64,000 bases of DNA. It comes from DT-111 sp965263225. GTDB lineage: Bacteria > Bacteroidota > Bacteroidia > Chitinophagales > Saprospiraceae. Numbering within the stretch: position 1 is the stretch's first letter; each line of letters opens with the position of its first letter. Where the stretch lies: positions 1 through 64,000 of the forward strand of contig CBDHHG010000011.1 in assembly GCA_965263225.1 (NCBI GenBank), in the 5' to 3' direction. Both the position numbers and the translations under genes were made by a program. Below, piece after piece: positions 56,272 through 64,000 of this stretch. Below the pieces are notes generated by a model. The model saw only the letters and a list, made by a program, of their open reading frames with translations, had not been told where the DNA came from and made no database searches.

Positions 56272-57255
56272 TTATTGGATGGAACGGATACGCTCGATAA
56301 GGCTGAAAATCTCTGGATTATCTCGATAGCTCTCATAGATCTCACTCACTTGCGAGCTGAATGGTGTTTTGTCAGGATAAATGATTTCTACACCAGCTTC
56401 TATTACCTTATCTAGTGCCTCCTGATTAGCAACCTTCCAGAGTTTGCGCTGCTCGGTGACAGAGGCATCTGCTGCTGCTTGCAGCCATTCCCTTTCTTGC
56501 TTGCTGAGTCGATCCCAGGTAGAGGTACCGATCAGCAATACATCTGGCACGACTGCATGTTCATCGATCGAATAATACTTGCAGACTTCATAATGACGGG
56601 AAGTGTAAAAACTTGGGGCATTATTTTCAGCCCCATCAACGACGCCTTGTTGTAAGGAGGTATATAATTCACCAAATGATATGGGTGTAGGTGATCCACC
56701 TAAGGCCGAAACCATTTGCAGAGCTGTTTGGCTATTTTGTACTCTGATTTTCAAACCTTTAAGATCAGCAGGAGTATTAATTGGCCGATCTTTCGTATAA
56801 AAACTCCGACTTCCGGCATCATAAAAGACCAAGCCACGCAACCAGAATTCTTCAGCCCCCACCAGTAGTTCTTTACCGATATCACCATTAAAAACTTTCC
56901 AAGCATGATCCTCATCCCGGAAAATATAGGGTAAACTTAAAACTTTTGTTTTCGGTGAAAAATTCTCTAGTGGAGCAGCTGAGACCTTGGTCATATCTAG
57001 GCTACCAATCTGCAAGAGCTCCAGACACTGTCGTTCCGAACCCAATTGGCCGCTCGGGTAGATTTGAATTTTCAATTTACCACCCGATCTCTTTTCTAGT
57101 TCCTCGGCCATATAGACCATCCCTCCGTGTACGGGATGTTTGACGTCAAGACCATGTGCTAATTTCAGTACTTTTCCCTCTTGAAGTTCACTACAGGAAA
57201 GGATACAGCAAACGAGGGCCAGGAAGAGAAGCCTCGTCCAAAGTTGATTTATCAT
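56272..57255 (-). CDS. dctP: TRAP transporter substrate-binding protein, DctP-type (lipoprotein)
   Basis: The start at 57255 gives a lipoprotein signal (LLFLALVCCILSC) and 327 residues. The DctP fold shows AHGLDVKHPVHGGMVYMAEEL, the conserved Arg in LKGLKIRVQNSQT, and SFGELYTSLQQGVVDGAENN. The neighbouring KDPG aldolase suggests a sugar-acid (hexuronate) ligand. The start codon is preceded directly by AAAACGAAAACG on the coding strand. Confidence 0.93.
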   Translation of the reverse strand: MINQLWTRLLFLALVCCILSCSELQEGKVLKLAHGLDVKHPVHGGMVYMAEELEKRSGGKLKIQIYPSGQLGSERQCLELLQIGSLDMTKVSAAPLENFSPKTKVLSLPYIFRDEDHAWKVFNGDIGKELLVGAEEFWLRGLVFYDAGSRSFYTKDRPINTPADLKGLKIRVQNSQTALQMVSALGGSPTPISFGELYTSLQQGVVDGAENNAPSFYTSRHYEVCKYYSIDEHAVVPDVLLIGTSTWDRLSKQEREWLQAAADASVTEQRKLWKVANQEALDKVIEAGVEIIYPDKTPFSSQVSEIYESYRDNPEIFSLIERIRSIQ

Positions 57256-57282
57256 CGTTTTCGTTTTTGCTTTGAAGGAAAG

Positions 57283-57296
57283 TTGCCAATCGTCAA
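57283..57296 (-). promoter_or_regulatory. Possible LacI-type operator in the dctP leader
   Basis: The partially palindromic site TTGCCAATCGTCAA shares the core CAATCGT with the two operators upstream of the lacI-type gene (reverse complement). It lies between the -7 element and the dctP start codon. It is a weak match and may be chance. Confidence 0.3.
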
Positions 57297-57320
57297 TAAA
57301 TTGGGGCCATTCCTCACATC

Positions 57321-57352
57321 GCAATATACCTATACCAACTTGGTTTGCAAAA
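57321..57352 (-). promoter_or_regulatory. Promoter of the dctPQM-eda operon
   Basis: On the minus strand, TTTTG (57352-57348) is followed after 19 bp by TATATTGC (57328-57321). This is a near match to TTTG-N20-TAnnTTTG and leaves a leader of about 60 nt before dctP. Confidence 0.5.
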
Positions 57353-57496
57353 CATCCAAGGTTTTTCTTTGAGGATAAATCTTTCTTAGAGTCCCCTGTT
57401 TGTTAAGGAGTTAGAGAAGGTATTCCCCTTTCCATAGGTGGAAGTTGTATCCTTGCCTTTCCGTGTTTCTATGGATCTACCTACACGGGGCTAGGG

Positions 57497-58396
57497 TTAG
57501 GCTGTTTCGGATGAGGGATCCTCCTTTTTTTGTAGCCAGGGATACGCTTGTTGCTCCAAAAATCCTTCCGGGAAAGATTCTACATCGTCAAACCCCAAGG
57601 GTATATCTCGACCCGTTTCCGGGACATAATCTGTTTTGAAGAGGTAGTCCCAGATACTCAGGGTGAGTCCAAAGTTAACACCAAACCTTCGGCCCTTCGG
57701 TAGGGTCTTGGCATGATGCCAGATGTGCATCTGGGGGTTATTGAATATATACCTTAAGGGCCCTAGCGGTATGCTGATATTGGAGTGGTTGAAATGCCCA
57801 ACGGCCAGCGTAAAGATGTGGATAATGAAGAAATCCTGAATTCCAAAGCCTATCATCGCTAGAGGCAAGTATTCCAAGAAGCGATACACGATGTTCTCCA
57901 TCCAATGATAGCGCAAATGGGCCGCAAAACCCATTTCCTGCACAGAATGGTGAACTTTGTGAAATTCCCATAAAATCGGCACTCGATGCAGTAAGCGATG
58001 TACATTGTAGTGAATGAAATCTCGGATGACCAGCATCAGCAAGAGTTGGCCCCATAGCGGGAAGGCTTGTACGTGTAAAGCTACTACATTTGTAATACCG
58101 AAGAGGGCCAAAAAATCATTGAATAGCTCGACAAATACATTGGACACGGCATTGTAGCCGATTAAGGAGAACAAGAAGAAATTAAAGAACATGTAAAATC
58201 CATCTAACCAAAAATCGCGTCGAATTACCTTCTGTTTCTTACGCCAAGGGATGACCACCTCTAAAAGCCAGAAAAATAAGGAAACCCCAATGAGCCAATA
58301 GAAGTAGTTGTGCCAGGAAGGGCTCATGATCTCTCCCTTGAGATAATGCCAGTAATCTCCGAAGGATCGAAAGAATAGATCGAAATATTTCTCCAT
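57497..58396 (-). CDS. Sterol desaturase/fatty acid hydroxylase superfamily protein
   Basis: The 299-residue membrane protein has four or so helices and the di-iron histidine boxes HYNVHRLLHR, HKVHHS and HIWHHAK. Members hydroxylate or desaturate fatty acids, sterols or carotenoids; the substrate is unknown. It is not obviously tied to the sugar genes around it and has its own upstream gap. Confidence 0.88.
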   Translation of the reverse strand: MEKYFDLFFRSFGDYWHYLKGEIMSPSWHNYFYWLIGVSLFFWLLEVVIPWRKKQKVIRRDFWLDGFYMFFNFFLFSLIGYNAVSNVFVELFNDFLALFGITNVVALHVQAFPLWGQLLLMLVIRDFIHYNVHRLLHRVPILWEFHKVHHSVQEMGFAAHLRYHWMENIVYRFLEYLPLAMIGFGIQDFFIIHIFTLAVGHFNHSNISIPLGPLRYIFNNPQMHIWHHAKTLPKGRRFGVNFGLTLSIWDYLFKTDYVPETGRDIPLGFDDVESFPEGFLEQQAYPWLQKKEDPSSETA

Positions 58397-58520
58397 GTTT
58401 ACTCTGTATTACCTTTTTGCGTCTCCGATAGTTTTTATCGTCAGTACGATGGCCAGAAACATGCTGAATAGCAGAACAGCTATACCACTAACCCAACACA
58501 CAAAACGATTAGAACTTTCT

Positions 58521-58835
58521 TTACTTATTATGTGCCGCCACTTGCTGCCAACTGCCTCCATTGTAAGCCTCTATCCCCTTTTTCCTAAGAACAGAAGCTC
58601 CAATTCCACTCCTTTGACCGCTGCGGCAACAAGTTACAATTGGTTGTGATAACCTTTGAACTTTGCTGATTTCATTTCCCAAAGTAGATAAGGGAATATT
58701 TATAGAACCCTTGGCATGTCCACTTGCATACTCTTTAGGTGTTCGTACATCCACAATAGTAGCTCCGTTTGCTAGCAGTTCACCAATGTCCGCCTTGGGA
58801 CCGCCTCCCAGTAGATTCTTTATGAAATTTAACAT
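58521..58835 (-). CDS. Single-domain rhodanese-like protein
   Basis: The start at 58835 (MLNFIKNLLGGG) gives 104 residues. It has the rhodanese fold elements DVRTPKEYASGHAKGSINIPL and the active-site loop CRSGQRS, with the catalytic Cys preceded by a second Cys. It is a sulfur carrier or sulfurtransferase of unspecified partner. The 125-bp gap to the hydroxylase gene carries no other gene. Confidence 0.88.
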   Translation of the reverse strand: MLNFIKNLLGGGPKADIGELLANGATIVDVRTPKEYASGHAKGSINIPLSTLGNEISKVQRLSQPIVTCCRSGQRSGIGASVLRKKGIEAYNGGSWQQVAAHNK

Positions 58836-58968
58836 AACAGTATTTTGGCACAAAGAAAAAACATTTGCAGCACTAAGTTAGTGATTTGTATCACCAAGGC
58901 TCAGCTGAACCTAATATGTTCTAGGCAAGAACACCTGATATATACTTCAGTTCTGGAAAAGGTTGGAA

Positions 58969-59190
58969 TTAGCTACGTTTTTTCGTGAAGAAGACATTCA
59001 AGATCATACCTGACATAATCAGACTGATCCCAATAAAACTCCAAAAAAGATAAGTTTCACCAAACCATAACAAGCCGATCAATAAGGCATACACTAATTC
59101 AAGGTACTTTAAAGAAGCTATACGAGAAACCGCTTCAGCCTGCATGGTCTGAGTCATTAAATATTGGCCAATGAATCCTGTCCCTCCGAT
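58969..59190 (-). pseudogene. Truncated EamA/DMT-family transporter (C-terminal remnant)
   Basis: Only the last three or so transmembrane segments of an EamA permease remain. The recognisable sequence starts at GGTGFIGQYLMTQTMQAEAV (about 59187), continues through YLELVYALLIGLLWFGE and ends FFTKKRS. The ATG at 59157 is internal to the homology. Upstream the frame loses homology and reaches a stop at 59111-59109 on the opposite reading, that is around 59210 on the window. The 5' two-thirds are gone, with no copy elsewhere in the window. Confidence 0.75.
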
Positions 59191-59224
59191 GGAAGAGTCC
59201 TGAAAAATTCAAAGAAAAGAAAAA

Positions 59225-59317
59225 GAAAGCAGGCTACTAGCGTTGGAAACTTGTTTTGTTTTTCGTTTTGTTTTCGTTTTGTTGAATACTTATCCGGTTG
59301 CTAATACACCTGCTTTC
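59225..59317 (-). terminator. Long-loop inverted repeat downstream of kdgK
   Basis: The arms GAAAGCAGGCTACTAGC (59225-59241) and GCTAATACACCTGCTTTC (59300-59317) are imperfect inverted copies separated by 58 bp. Read on the minus strand the second arm is followed by TTTTCTTTTC, so it might terminate kdgK transcripts. The loop is A-rich (repeats of CGAAAA on the minus strand), and the site is just beyond the broken end of the EamA gene. Confidence 0.4.
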
Positions 59318-59393
59318 GAGTACTTGTTGGTTACTAATTAGTTGGTAGATCTTTCGTTTTTAGTTACTATCTATAATGTTCATCTTGTTCAGC

Positions 59394-60428
59394 TTAGCGA
59401 GATACTCGCCCTGAAGCATCACCACTCATCAACTTCTCCACTTCAGCCACCGTCACTAAATTCGCATCTCCATAAATGGTATGCTTCAGATTGGAAGCGG
59501 CCACAGCATAGTTAAGAGCATCTTGATCATTCTCGTAGGATAATAGGCCATAGATTAATCCTCCCATAAAACTATCGCCTCCCCCTACTCTATCTACAAT
59601 GTGTGTAATCTGGTAGGTTGGTGCTTGAAACAAAGTTTCACCGTCATACAACACACCAGACCAGGTATTATGAGAGGCACTGATAGACCCTCGAAGGGTG
59701 ATAATCACTTTCTTAGCCCGAGGAAAACGCTTCATCAATTGTTTACAAACCGAAATATACGCCCCCGCATCGATGGTGTCCCCCTGTGTAACATCTACTC
59801 CTTCTGGATGTATATCAAAATGCTTTTCAGCATCCTCTTCGTTTCCTAAGATGACATCACAGCCAGCTACTAGGTCCGGCATGATATCAGCGGGGGATTT
59901 CCCATATTTCCAGAGGTTTTTACGGTAGTTCAAATCTGTAGAAACCGTAACGCCCATCTTGTTGGCTACCTGAATGGCCTCTAGACAAGCATCTGCCGCA
60001 CCTTGAGAAATAGCAGGAGTGATACCAGTCCAATGAAACCATTGTGCATCGGCAAATACAGATTCCCAATCCACCATCCCTTTTTCAATGCTAGCCATTC
60101 CCGAATGACTCCGGTCATACACCACCTTGCTACCGCGAGACACCGCCCCAATCTCTAAGAAATAAATACCTAGCCGTTCTCCTCCTCTGACAATATGCTT
60201 TGTATCCACACCGCGCTTTCGCATTTCCATAAGCGCACATTCTCCGATATCGTTATCTGGGAGTCGGGTCACGAAGGAAACAGGAATGCCATAGTTTGCC
60301 AAGGAAACGGCGACATTGCTTTCCCCTCCGCCATAAATCACATCAAATCTATTGGCTTGACTAAAGCGCTTGTGCCCTGGTGGCGTCAAGCGTAACATGA
60401 TCTCACCAAAAGTGACTACTTTCTTCAT
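59394..60428 (-). CDS. kdgK: 2-dehydro-3-deoxygluconokinase (KDG kinase), PfkB family
   Basis: The 344-residue sugar kinase begins VVTFGEIMLRLTPPG, with the substrate region YGGGESNVAVSLANYG. The ATP and catalytic motif is DRVGGGDSFMGGLIYGL (Asp in GGGDSF). It phosphorylates KDG to KDPG, the substrate of Eda encoded at 53822-54460. It follows uxaC by 26 bp and is the last gene of the hexuronate operon. Confidence 0.93.
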   Translation of the reverse strand: MKKVVTFGEIMLRLTPPGHKRFSQANRFDVIYGGGESNVAVSLANYGIPVSFVTRLPDNDIGECALMEMRKRGVDTKHIVRGGERLGIYFLEIGAVSRGSKVVYDRSHSGMASIEKGMVDWESVFADAQWFHWTGITPAISQGAADACLEAIQVANKMGVTVSTDLNYRKNLWKYGKSPADIMPDLVAGCDVILGNEEDAEKHFDIHPEGVDVTQGDTIDAGAYISVCKQLMKRFPRAKKVIITLRGSISASHNTWSGVLYDGETLFQAPTYQITHIVDRVGGGDSFMGGLIYGLLSYENDQDALNYAVAASNLKHTIYGDANLVTVAEVEKLMSGDASGRVSR

Positions 60429-60454
60429 TGCTTGTAATTTTCTAACAACGTGTA

Positions 60455-61864
60455 TTAAGGTTTACAAAAGTTAAAGTAGGACTTGGCATTGTGATAACAG
60501 ATATCTTGAATCAGTTTACCGATCCATGGGATATCATTGGGGAGCAAACCTTTTTCTACGTCATCTCCAAACATATTGCACAGCAAACGTCGGAAGTATT
60601 CGTGGCGGGGATAGGACAAAAAGCTTCGGCTATCCGTTAGCATTCCTACAAATCTGCTGATGAGGCCCATGTTTGACAAAGCATTCATTTGCTTCTCCAT
60701 ACCATCCAGTTGATCCAAGAACCACCAACCGGACCCAAACTGTAATTTTCCAGCTATACTACCGTCATTGAAATTACCGATCATCGTAGCCATTACCTCG
60801 TTGTAGCCTGGATGAAGATTATAGAGAATGGTTTTCGCCAATTTATCTTCATCATCCAAACGATCAAGGAATTGAGCCAATGCAGAGGCTTGGGAGTAAT
60901 CGCCAATGCTATCGAAGCCAGTATCGGGTCCCAGTTGTCGCATCATCCGGGAATTGTTATTGCGCATAGCGCCAAGATGAAACTGCTGCGTCCAGCCTTT
61001 GCTGTGGTACAGTTTCCCCAGATAATACAAGAGGGCTGATTTATAGATTAGGGCTTCGCCTGCAAATATAGTTTTTCCAGCTAAACGTTTTCTTAATATT
61101 TTATCTACTTCTTCATCCGTGAAATCAGCCGCATACATTTGCTCTAACCCATGGTCTGACAAGCGACAACCCATTTGATGAAAAAAATCAGCTCTCGTCT
61201 CCAATGCTGCAAGCAAGTCGCGCAGGTTTCGGATCTCTAAATCCGCAGCCGCTGCTAGTGCTTGGATGTAATCATTGAAAGCGGGGGCATCAATAAAAAT
61301 GGCTTTATCCGGTCGGAAGGCAGGAAGAACAAGGTACGGAAGATCCTGCTCAGCTAGAGCTTGATGATCTTTTAAGGTATCAATTGGATCATCTGTGGTA
61401 CAAATCACTTCCACATTCATACGTTGCAGTAGTGGTTGCACTCTAAAAGCTTCCGTTTGCAAGGATGCGGTACAAGAGTCGTAGGTCTTCTTAGCAGTAG
61501 ATTCGTTCAGTAATTCTTCCACGCCAAAATAGCGACGTAATTCCAGATGAGACCAATGATAAAGCGGATTGCGCATCGTGTAAGGAACAGTAGCAGCCCA
61601 CTGTTCAAATTTTTCGTAATCCGTGGCGTCTCCAGTAATATATTTTTCATCTACTCCATTGGTTCGCATGGCTCTCCATTTATAGTGGTCTCCATTCAAC
61701 CAAATTTGAGTAAGATTTTCGTATTGCGTATTATGAGCTATGTCGTGTGGTGGAAGATGGCAGTGGTAATCAATAATAGGCATGGACGCAGCAAAGTCGT
61801 GATAAAGTTGCTGCGCCGGCCTACTGTGCAACAAAAAGTCATCGTCAATAAATTTCGATGGCAT
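60455..61864 (-). CDS. uxaC: Glucuronate isomerase
   Basis: The 469-residue amidohydrolase-fold enzyme interconverts glucuronate with fructuronate and galacturonate with tagaturonate. The metal-binding HCHLPP is at residues 33-38, with the conserved TDDPIDTL and FHLGAMRNNN segments and a C-terminal HEYFRRLLC. Length is standard. The coding-strand leader is A-rich and contains AAAACGAAAACG, like the dctP leader. Gaps are 76 bp to the SDR gene and 26 bp to kdgK. Confidence 0.95.
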   Translation of the reverse strand: MPSKFIDDDFLLHSRPAQQLYHDFAASMPIIDYHCHLPPHDIAHNTQYENLTQIWLNGDHYKWRAMRTNGVDEKYITGDATDYEKFEQWAATVPYTMRNPLYHWSHLELRRYFGVEELLNESTAKKTYDSCTASLQTEAFRVQPLLQRMNVEVICTTDDPIDTLKDHQALAEQDLPYLVLPAFRPDKAIFIDAPAFNDYIQALAAAADLEIRNLRDLLAALETRADFFHQMGCRLSDHGLEQMYAADFTDEEVDKILRKRLAGKTIFAGEALIYKSALLYYLGKLYHSKGWTQQFHLGAMRNNNSRMMRQLGPDTGFDSIGDYSQASALAQFLDRLDDEDKLAKTILYNLHPGYNEVMATMIGNFNDGSIAGKLQFGSGWWFLDQLDGMEKQMNALSNMGLISRFVGMLTDSRSFLSYPRHEYFRRLLCNMFGDDVEKGLLPNDIPWIGKLIQDICYHNAKSYFNFCKP

Positions 61865-61940
61865 AATTATGGTTCTTCGTTTCGTTTTCGTTTTACTGAC
61901 GGATAGAACAAGCTGCTTTTACTAGCTGTCCAATCCTCTC

Positions 61941-62753
61941 TTATATTCCACTAAAGGCACTAAATCCCCCATCAACAGGAACCACGATTCCGGTCACAAA
62001 TTTAGCGCCTTCGCTACAGAGCCAATTTAAGGTTCCACAAAGTTCTTCAGGTTCCCCAAAACGTTTCATCGGTGTATGATCTACAATCATCTGCCCTCTT
62101 TGGGTCAGAGAATTATCCTCATTTAGCAATAGTCTTCGATTCTGTTCCCCGATAAAAAACCCTGGTGCGATGGCGTTCACTCTCATCCCCTCGCCAAACT
62201 TAAGAGCCAGCTCGACAGCCATCCAACGAGTGAAGTTATCAATGGCAGCTTTGGACGCTGAATATCCTACCACTCTAGTAATCACACGCTGAGCTGCCAT
62301 AGAAGAAATATTGACAATACTTCCTGCTCCTCCTTTTGCCATAGCTTCTCCTAAAACTAGACTAGGAATAACCGTTCCCTTAAGGTTCAAATCTGTGACT
62401 TTCTGGAAGTCGGACACAGATAGATCAAAAAAGTTTTGCGTGGGCATGATGGTTGCACCTTTCATGTTGCCACCTGCGGCGTTAACCAAGATGTCAATCT
62501 GGCCCCAGTTTTCCAACAACTGATCTCTGGCTTGTTCCAATTGAGTTTGATCCAGTACGTCTGCCACCAAAGACATGGCCGTTCCGCCAGCCTGTTCAAT
62601 GGCTTTAACAACTTGTTCCACCTTGCTGGCAGTTCTCGATAACACAGCTACTTTTACTCCTGCTTTGGCCAATCCCATAGCCATTGCACTACCTAGCACT
62701 CCAGCACCTCCGGTGATGACGGCCACCTTGCCGTCCAAACCATCATTTGGCAT
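61941..62753 (-). CDS. SDR oxidoreductase, probable fructuronate/mannonate oxidoreductase
   Basis: The 270-residue short-chain dehydrogenase has the cofactor site ITGGAGVLGSAMA, the NAAGGN motif, catalytic Ser in VNISSMAAQ and YSASK. The sequence resembles the SDR D-mannonate oxidoreductases found in Bacteroidota uronate clusters, which replace the classical UxuB. The position between the LacI-type regulator (6 bp) and uxaC supports fructuronate reduction to mannonate, but this is context inference. Confidence 0.85.
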   Translation of the reverse strand: MPNDGLDGKVAVITGGAGVLGSAMAMGLAKAGVKVAVLSRTASKVEQVVKAIEQAGGTAMSLVADVLDQTQLEQARDQLLENWGQIDILVNAAGGNMKGATIMPTQNFFDLSVSDFQKVTDLNLKGTVIPSLVLGEAMAKGGAGSIVNISSMAAQRVITRVVGYSASKAAIDNFTRWMAVELALKFGEGMRVNAIAPGFFIGEQNRRLLLNEDNSLTQRGQMIVDHTPMKRFGEPEELCGTLNWLCSEGAKFVTGIVVPVDGGFSAFSGI

Positions 62754-62759
62754 ACTGAT

Positions 62760-63779
62760 CTATTTCAACTTTTTAGAAGATGCACGAACAATAAGCTCGG
62801 GCTGTAAAACAATTTGTCTGGATACGTAGTCTTTGCGGTTGGCTATACAATCTAAAAATGCTCTAGCTGCGAGTCTTCCCATGTCTCGCCCATGCTGATT
62901 TACCGTAGTCATGGCTGGCTCAACAAAAGAAGTAAAGGGTTCGTTAGCAAACCCAACTATAGCTATATCGTTTGGGATAGAAAATTTTCCTTTAAGAATT
63001 TGCATGGCTCCGAGTGCGGCAAAATCACTGGAGGAAAATATAGCATCCGGAATATTGCCAGATGTTATAATGTATTCGGCAGCCTGTCGGCCCTTCTCAA
63101 TGTTTGAGCGGCAGTTGATCACCCAACTTTCCTCAAAAGTAATTCCAGCATCTTGCAGCGCTGCCTTATAGCCTCGCAGGCGTTCTTGGTAAACCTTGAT
63201 GTCTTGATCTCCGGCAAAGTGAAAAATCTTCTTACACCCTTGTTCGATTAGATGCCGAGTCGCCTCATACCCCCCCTTGAAGTCATCAATCACCACAGCA
63301 CTCACCCCCAACTCATCAATGGAACGGTCAAATAAGATCAAGGGGATATCATCTTCTATCACTTTTTGATAGAGATCCATGTTACCCGAAGAACGGGTGG
63401 CTGATGCGATAATGCCATCCACCTGCGATCGGAACAAGGTGTCAAAGGCTCGTTTTTCATGAGTGAGATCGTCATAGGTTTGGCACATGATAATGCCATA
63501 TCCACTTTTGGCTACTTCATCTTCAATACCTCGAATGATAGAGGCAAAAATACTTCGCTCAATCATCGGGACCATAACGCCAATATTCATACTTTTGCCA
63601 CTACGCAAAGCAGCAGCCAAGCGGTTCGGCTTGTAATTCATCTGGCGAGCCATTTCCACGACTAATCGCTTGGTATCCTCGCTGATGGCCGGATGATTAT
63701 TGAGCGCCCTAGATACCGTTGAAGAGGTTACGCTTAAAGCTCCGGCAATATCATGTATCGTTGTTTTACTCTTCTTCAT
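62760..63779 (-). CDS. LacI-family transcriptional regulator of hexuronate genes
   Basis: The start is the ATG at 63779; the longer frame begins with TTG at 63788. The 339-residue protein has the N-terminal LacI helix-turn-helix (TIHDIAGALSVTSSTVSRALNN, hinge YKPNRLAAALRSG) and a periplasmic-binding-type sensor domain. The following SDR, uxaC and kdgK genes suggest a uronate or KDG derivative as effector. Two operator-like sites (63784-63797, 63921-63934) lie upstream, the nearer one 5 bp from the start codon, so autoregulation is likely. Confidence 0.92.
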   Translation of the reverse strand: MKKSKTTIHDIAGALSVTSSTVSRALNNHPAISEDTKRLVVEMARQMNYKPNRLAAALRSGKSMNIGVMVPMIERSIFASIIRGIEDEVAKSGYGIIMCQTYDDLTHEKRAFDTLFRSQVDGIIASATRSSGNMDLYQKVIEDDIPLILFDRSIDELGVSAVVIDDFKGGYEATRHLIEQGCKKIFHFAGDQDIKVYQERLRGYKAALQDAGITFEESWVINCRSNIEKGRQAAEYIITSGNIPDAIFSSSDFAALGAMQILKGKFSIPNDIAIVGFANEPFTSFVEPAMTTVNQHGRDMGRLAARAFLDCIANRKDYVSRQIVLQPELIVRASSKKLK

Positions 63780-63783
63780 ATCA

Positions 63784-63797
63784 TGCAAACGATTGCA
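63784..63797. promoter_or_regulatory. LacI-type operator O1
   Basis: TGCAAACGATTGCA is a 14-bp near-perfect palindrome (12 of 14) with the central CG typical of LacI-family operators. It sits 5 bp upstream of the regulator start codon. Confidence 0.75.
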
Positions 63798-63920
63798 CGA
63801 ATTTAATAAAGCGAATTAAATTACCAAACACTATATGATAAAAATAAAAAAAAATAGTGGAAAATTATGCCCACACCACTCTTTTTAGAAGATTAGTTAG
63901 GTTAGGCGATTAGAACATGA

Positions 63921-63934
63921 GACAAACGATTGCA
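63921..63934. promoter_or_regulatory. LacI-type operator O2
   Basis: It shares the 12-bp core CAAACGATTGCA with O1 and lies 137 bp further upstream, next to a second palindrome, TGCATA with TATGCA around AAATTTC (63931-63948). Confidence 0.65.
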
Positions 63935-63947
63935 TAAATTTCTATGC

Positions 63948-63980
63948 AAAAAAAGGCCTGCCGAATCAACTCGACAGGCC
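63948..63980 (-). terminator. Minus-strand terminator of a gene to the right
   Basis: A 10-bp stem (GGCCTGTCGA with TCGGCAGGCC, one mismatch) is followed on the minus strand by seven T residues. The corresponding gene must lie beyond the right edge and be transcribed leftward. Confidence 0.8.
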
Positions 63981-64000
63981 ATCATGAATCTGTTTATATT

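Overview
The window looks like a chromosomal segment of a member of the phylum Bacteroidota, most likely from the Saprospiria (Lewinella-like) side. The phylum is supported by two proteins ending in type IX secretion (T9SS) sorting domains, TAnnTTTG-type promoters with a TTTG element about 20 bp upstream, an LptD of the Bacteroidota type, a DUF3822-rsmD pair and a LytS/LytTR pair. The class is an inference from the very large HYR-repeat and alpha-2-macroglobulin proteins. No intact mobile element, CRISPR array or rRNA is visible.

Layout. 1-5720: a giant secreted HYR-repeat adhesin, entering from the left edge and broken by three single-base insertions. 5721-7256: a decayed stretch between two imperfect direct repeats. 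7257-10235: a secreted 992-residue coiled-coil protein built on an 11-residue period. 10727-15880: a co-directional block transcribed argS, glnS, pyrR, pyrB. 16193-18171: a three-gene operon (membrane protein, DUF3822, rsmD), divergent from tsaD. 19333-32024: a DUF697/SHOCT protein, an alpha-2-macroglobulin, an FAD oxidoreductase and an efflux set (adaptor, MacB-like permease, TolC) that lacks its ATPase. 32501-34609: dnaA, then tRNA-Ser and tRNA-Pro. 34919-44540: a c-type haem lipoprotein, an unknown gene, lptD, an amidase, an MCE/MlaD protein and a small unknown gene. 44808-49220: a frameshifted secreted metalloprotease and a coupled operon of a beta-lactamase-fold protein, a LytS kinase and a LytTR regulator. 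49256-53775: GNAT, DUF1080, crotonase, a small unknown gene, a membrane AraC regulator and a pseudouridine synthase. 53822-63779: a hexuronate region.

How genes work together. The right-hand 10 kb encodes hexuronate catabolism: a TRAP transporter (dctP, dctQ, dctM) with KDPG aldolase, and a second set of LacI-type regulator, SDR oxidoreductase (probably fructuronate/mannonate oxidoreductase), glucuronate isomerase and KDG kinase. Together they take glucuronate through fructuronate, mannonate and KDG to pyruvate and glyceraldehyde 3-phosphate, except that mannonate dehydratase (uxuA) is not in the window. Two near-identical LacI-type operators lie upstream of the regulator, and a weaker look-alike lies in the dctP leader. 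A rhodanese, a fatty acid hydroxylase and a truncated EamA transporter separate the two halves.

I do not see a clearly new defence or mobile system. The most unusual items are the hendecad coiled-coil protein, the beta-lactamase/LytS/LytTR operon, nested inverted repeats upstream of dnaA, the direct repeats around the decayed region, and the apparent sequence or assembly errors in two secreted-protein genes.
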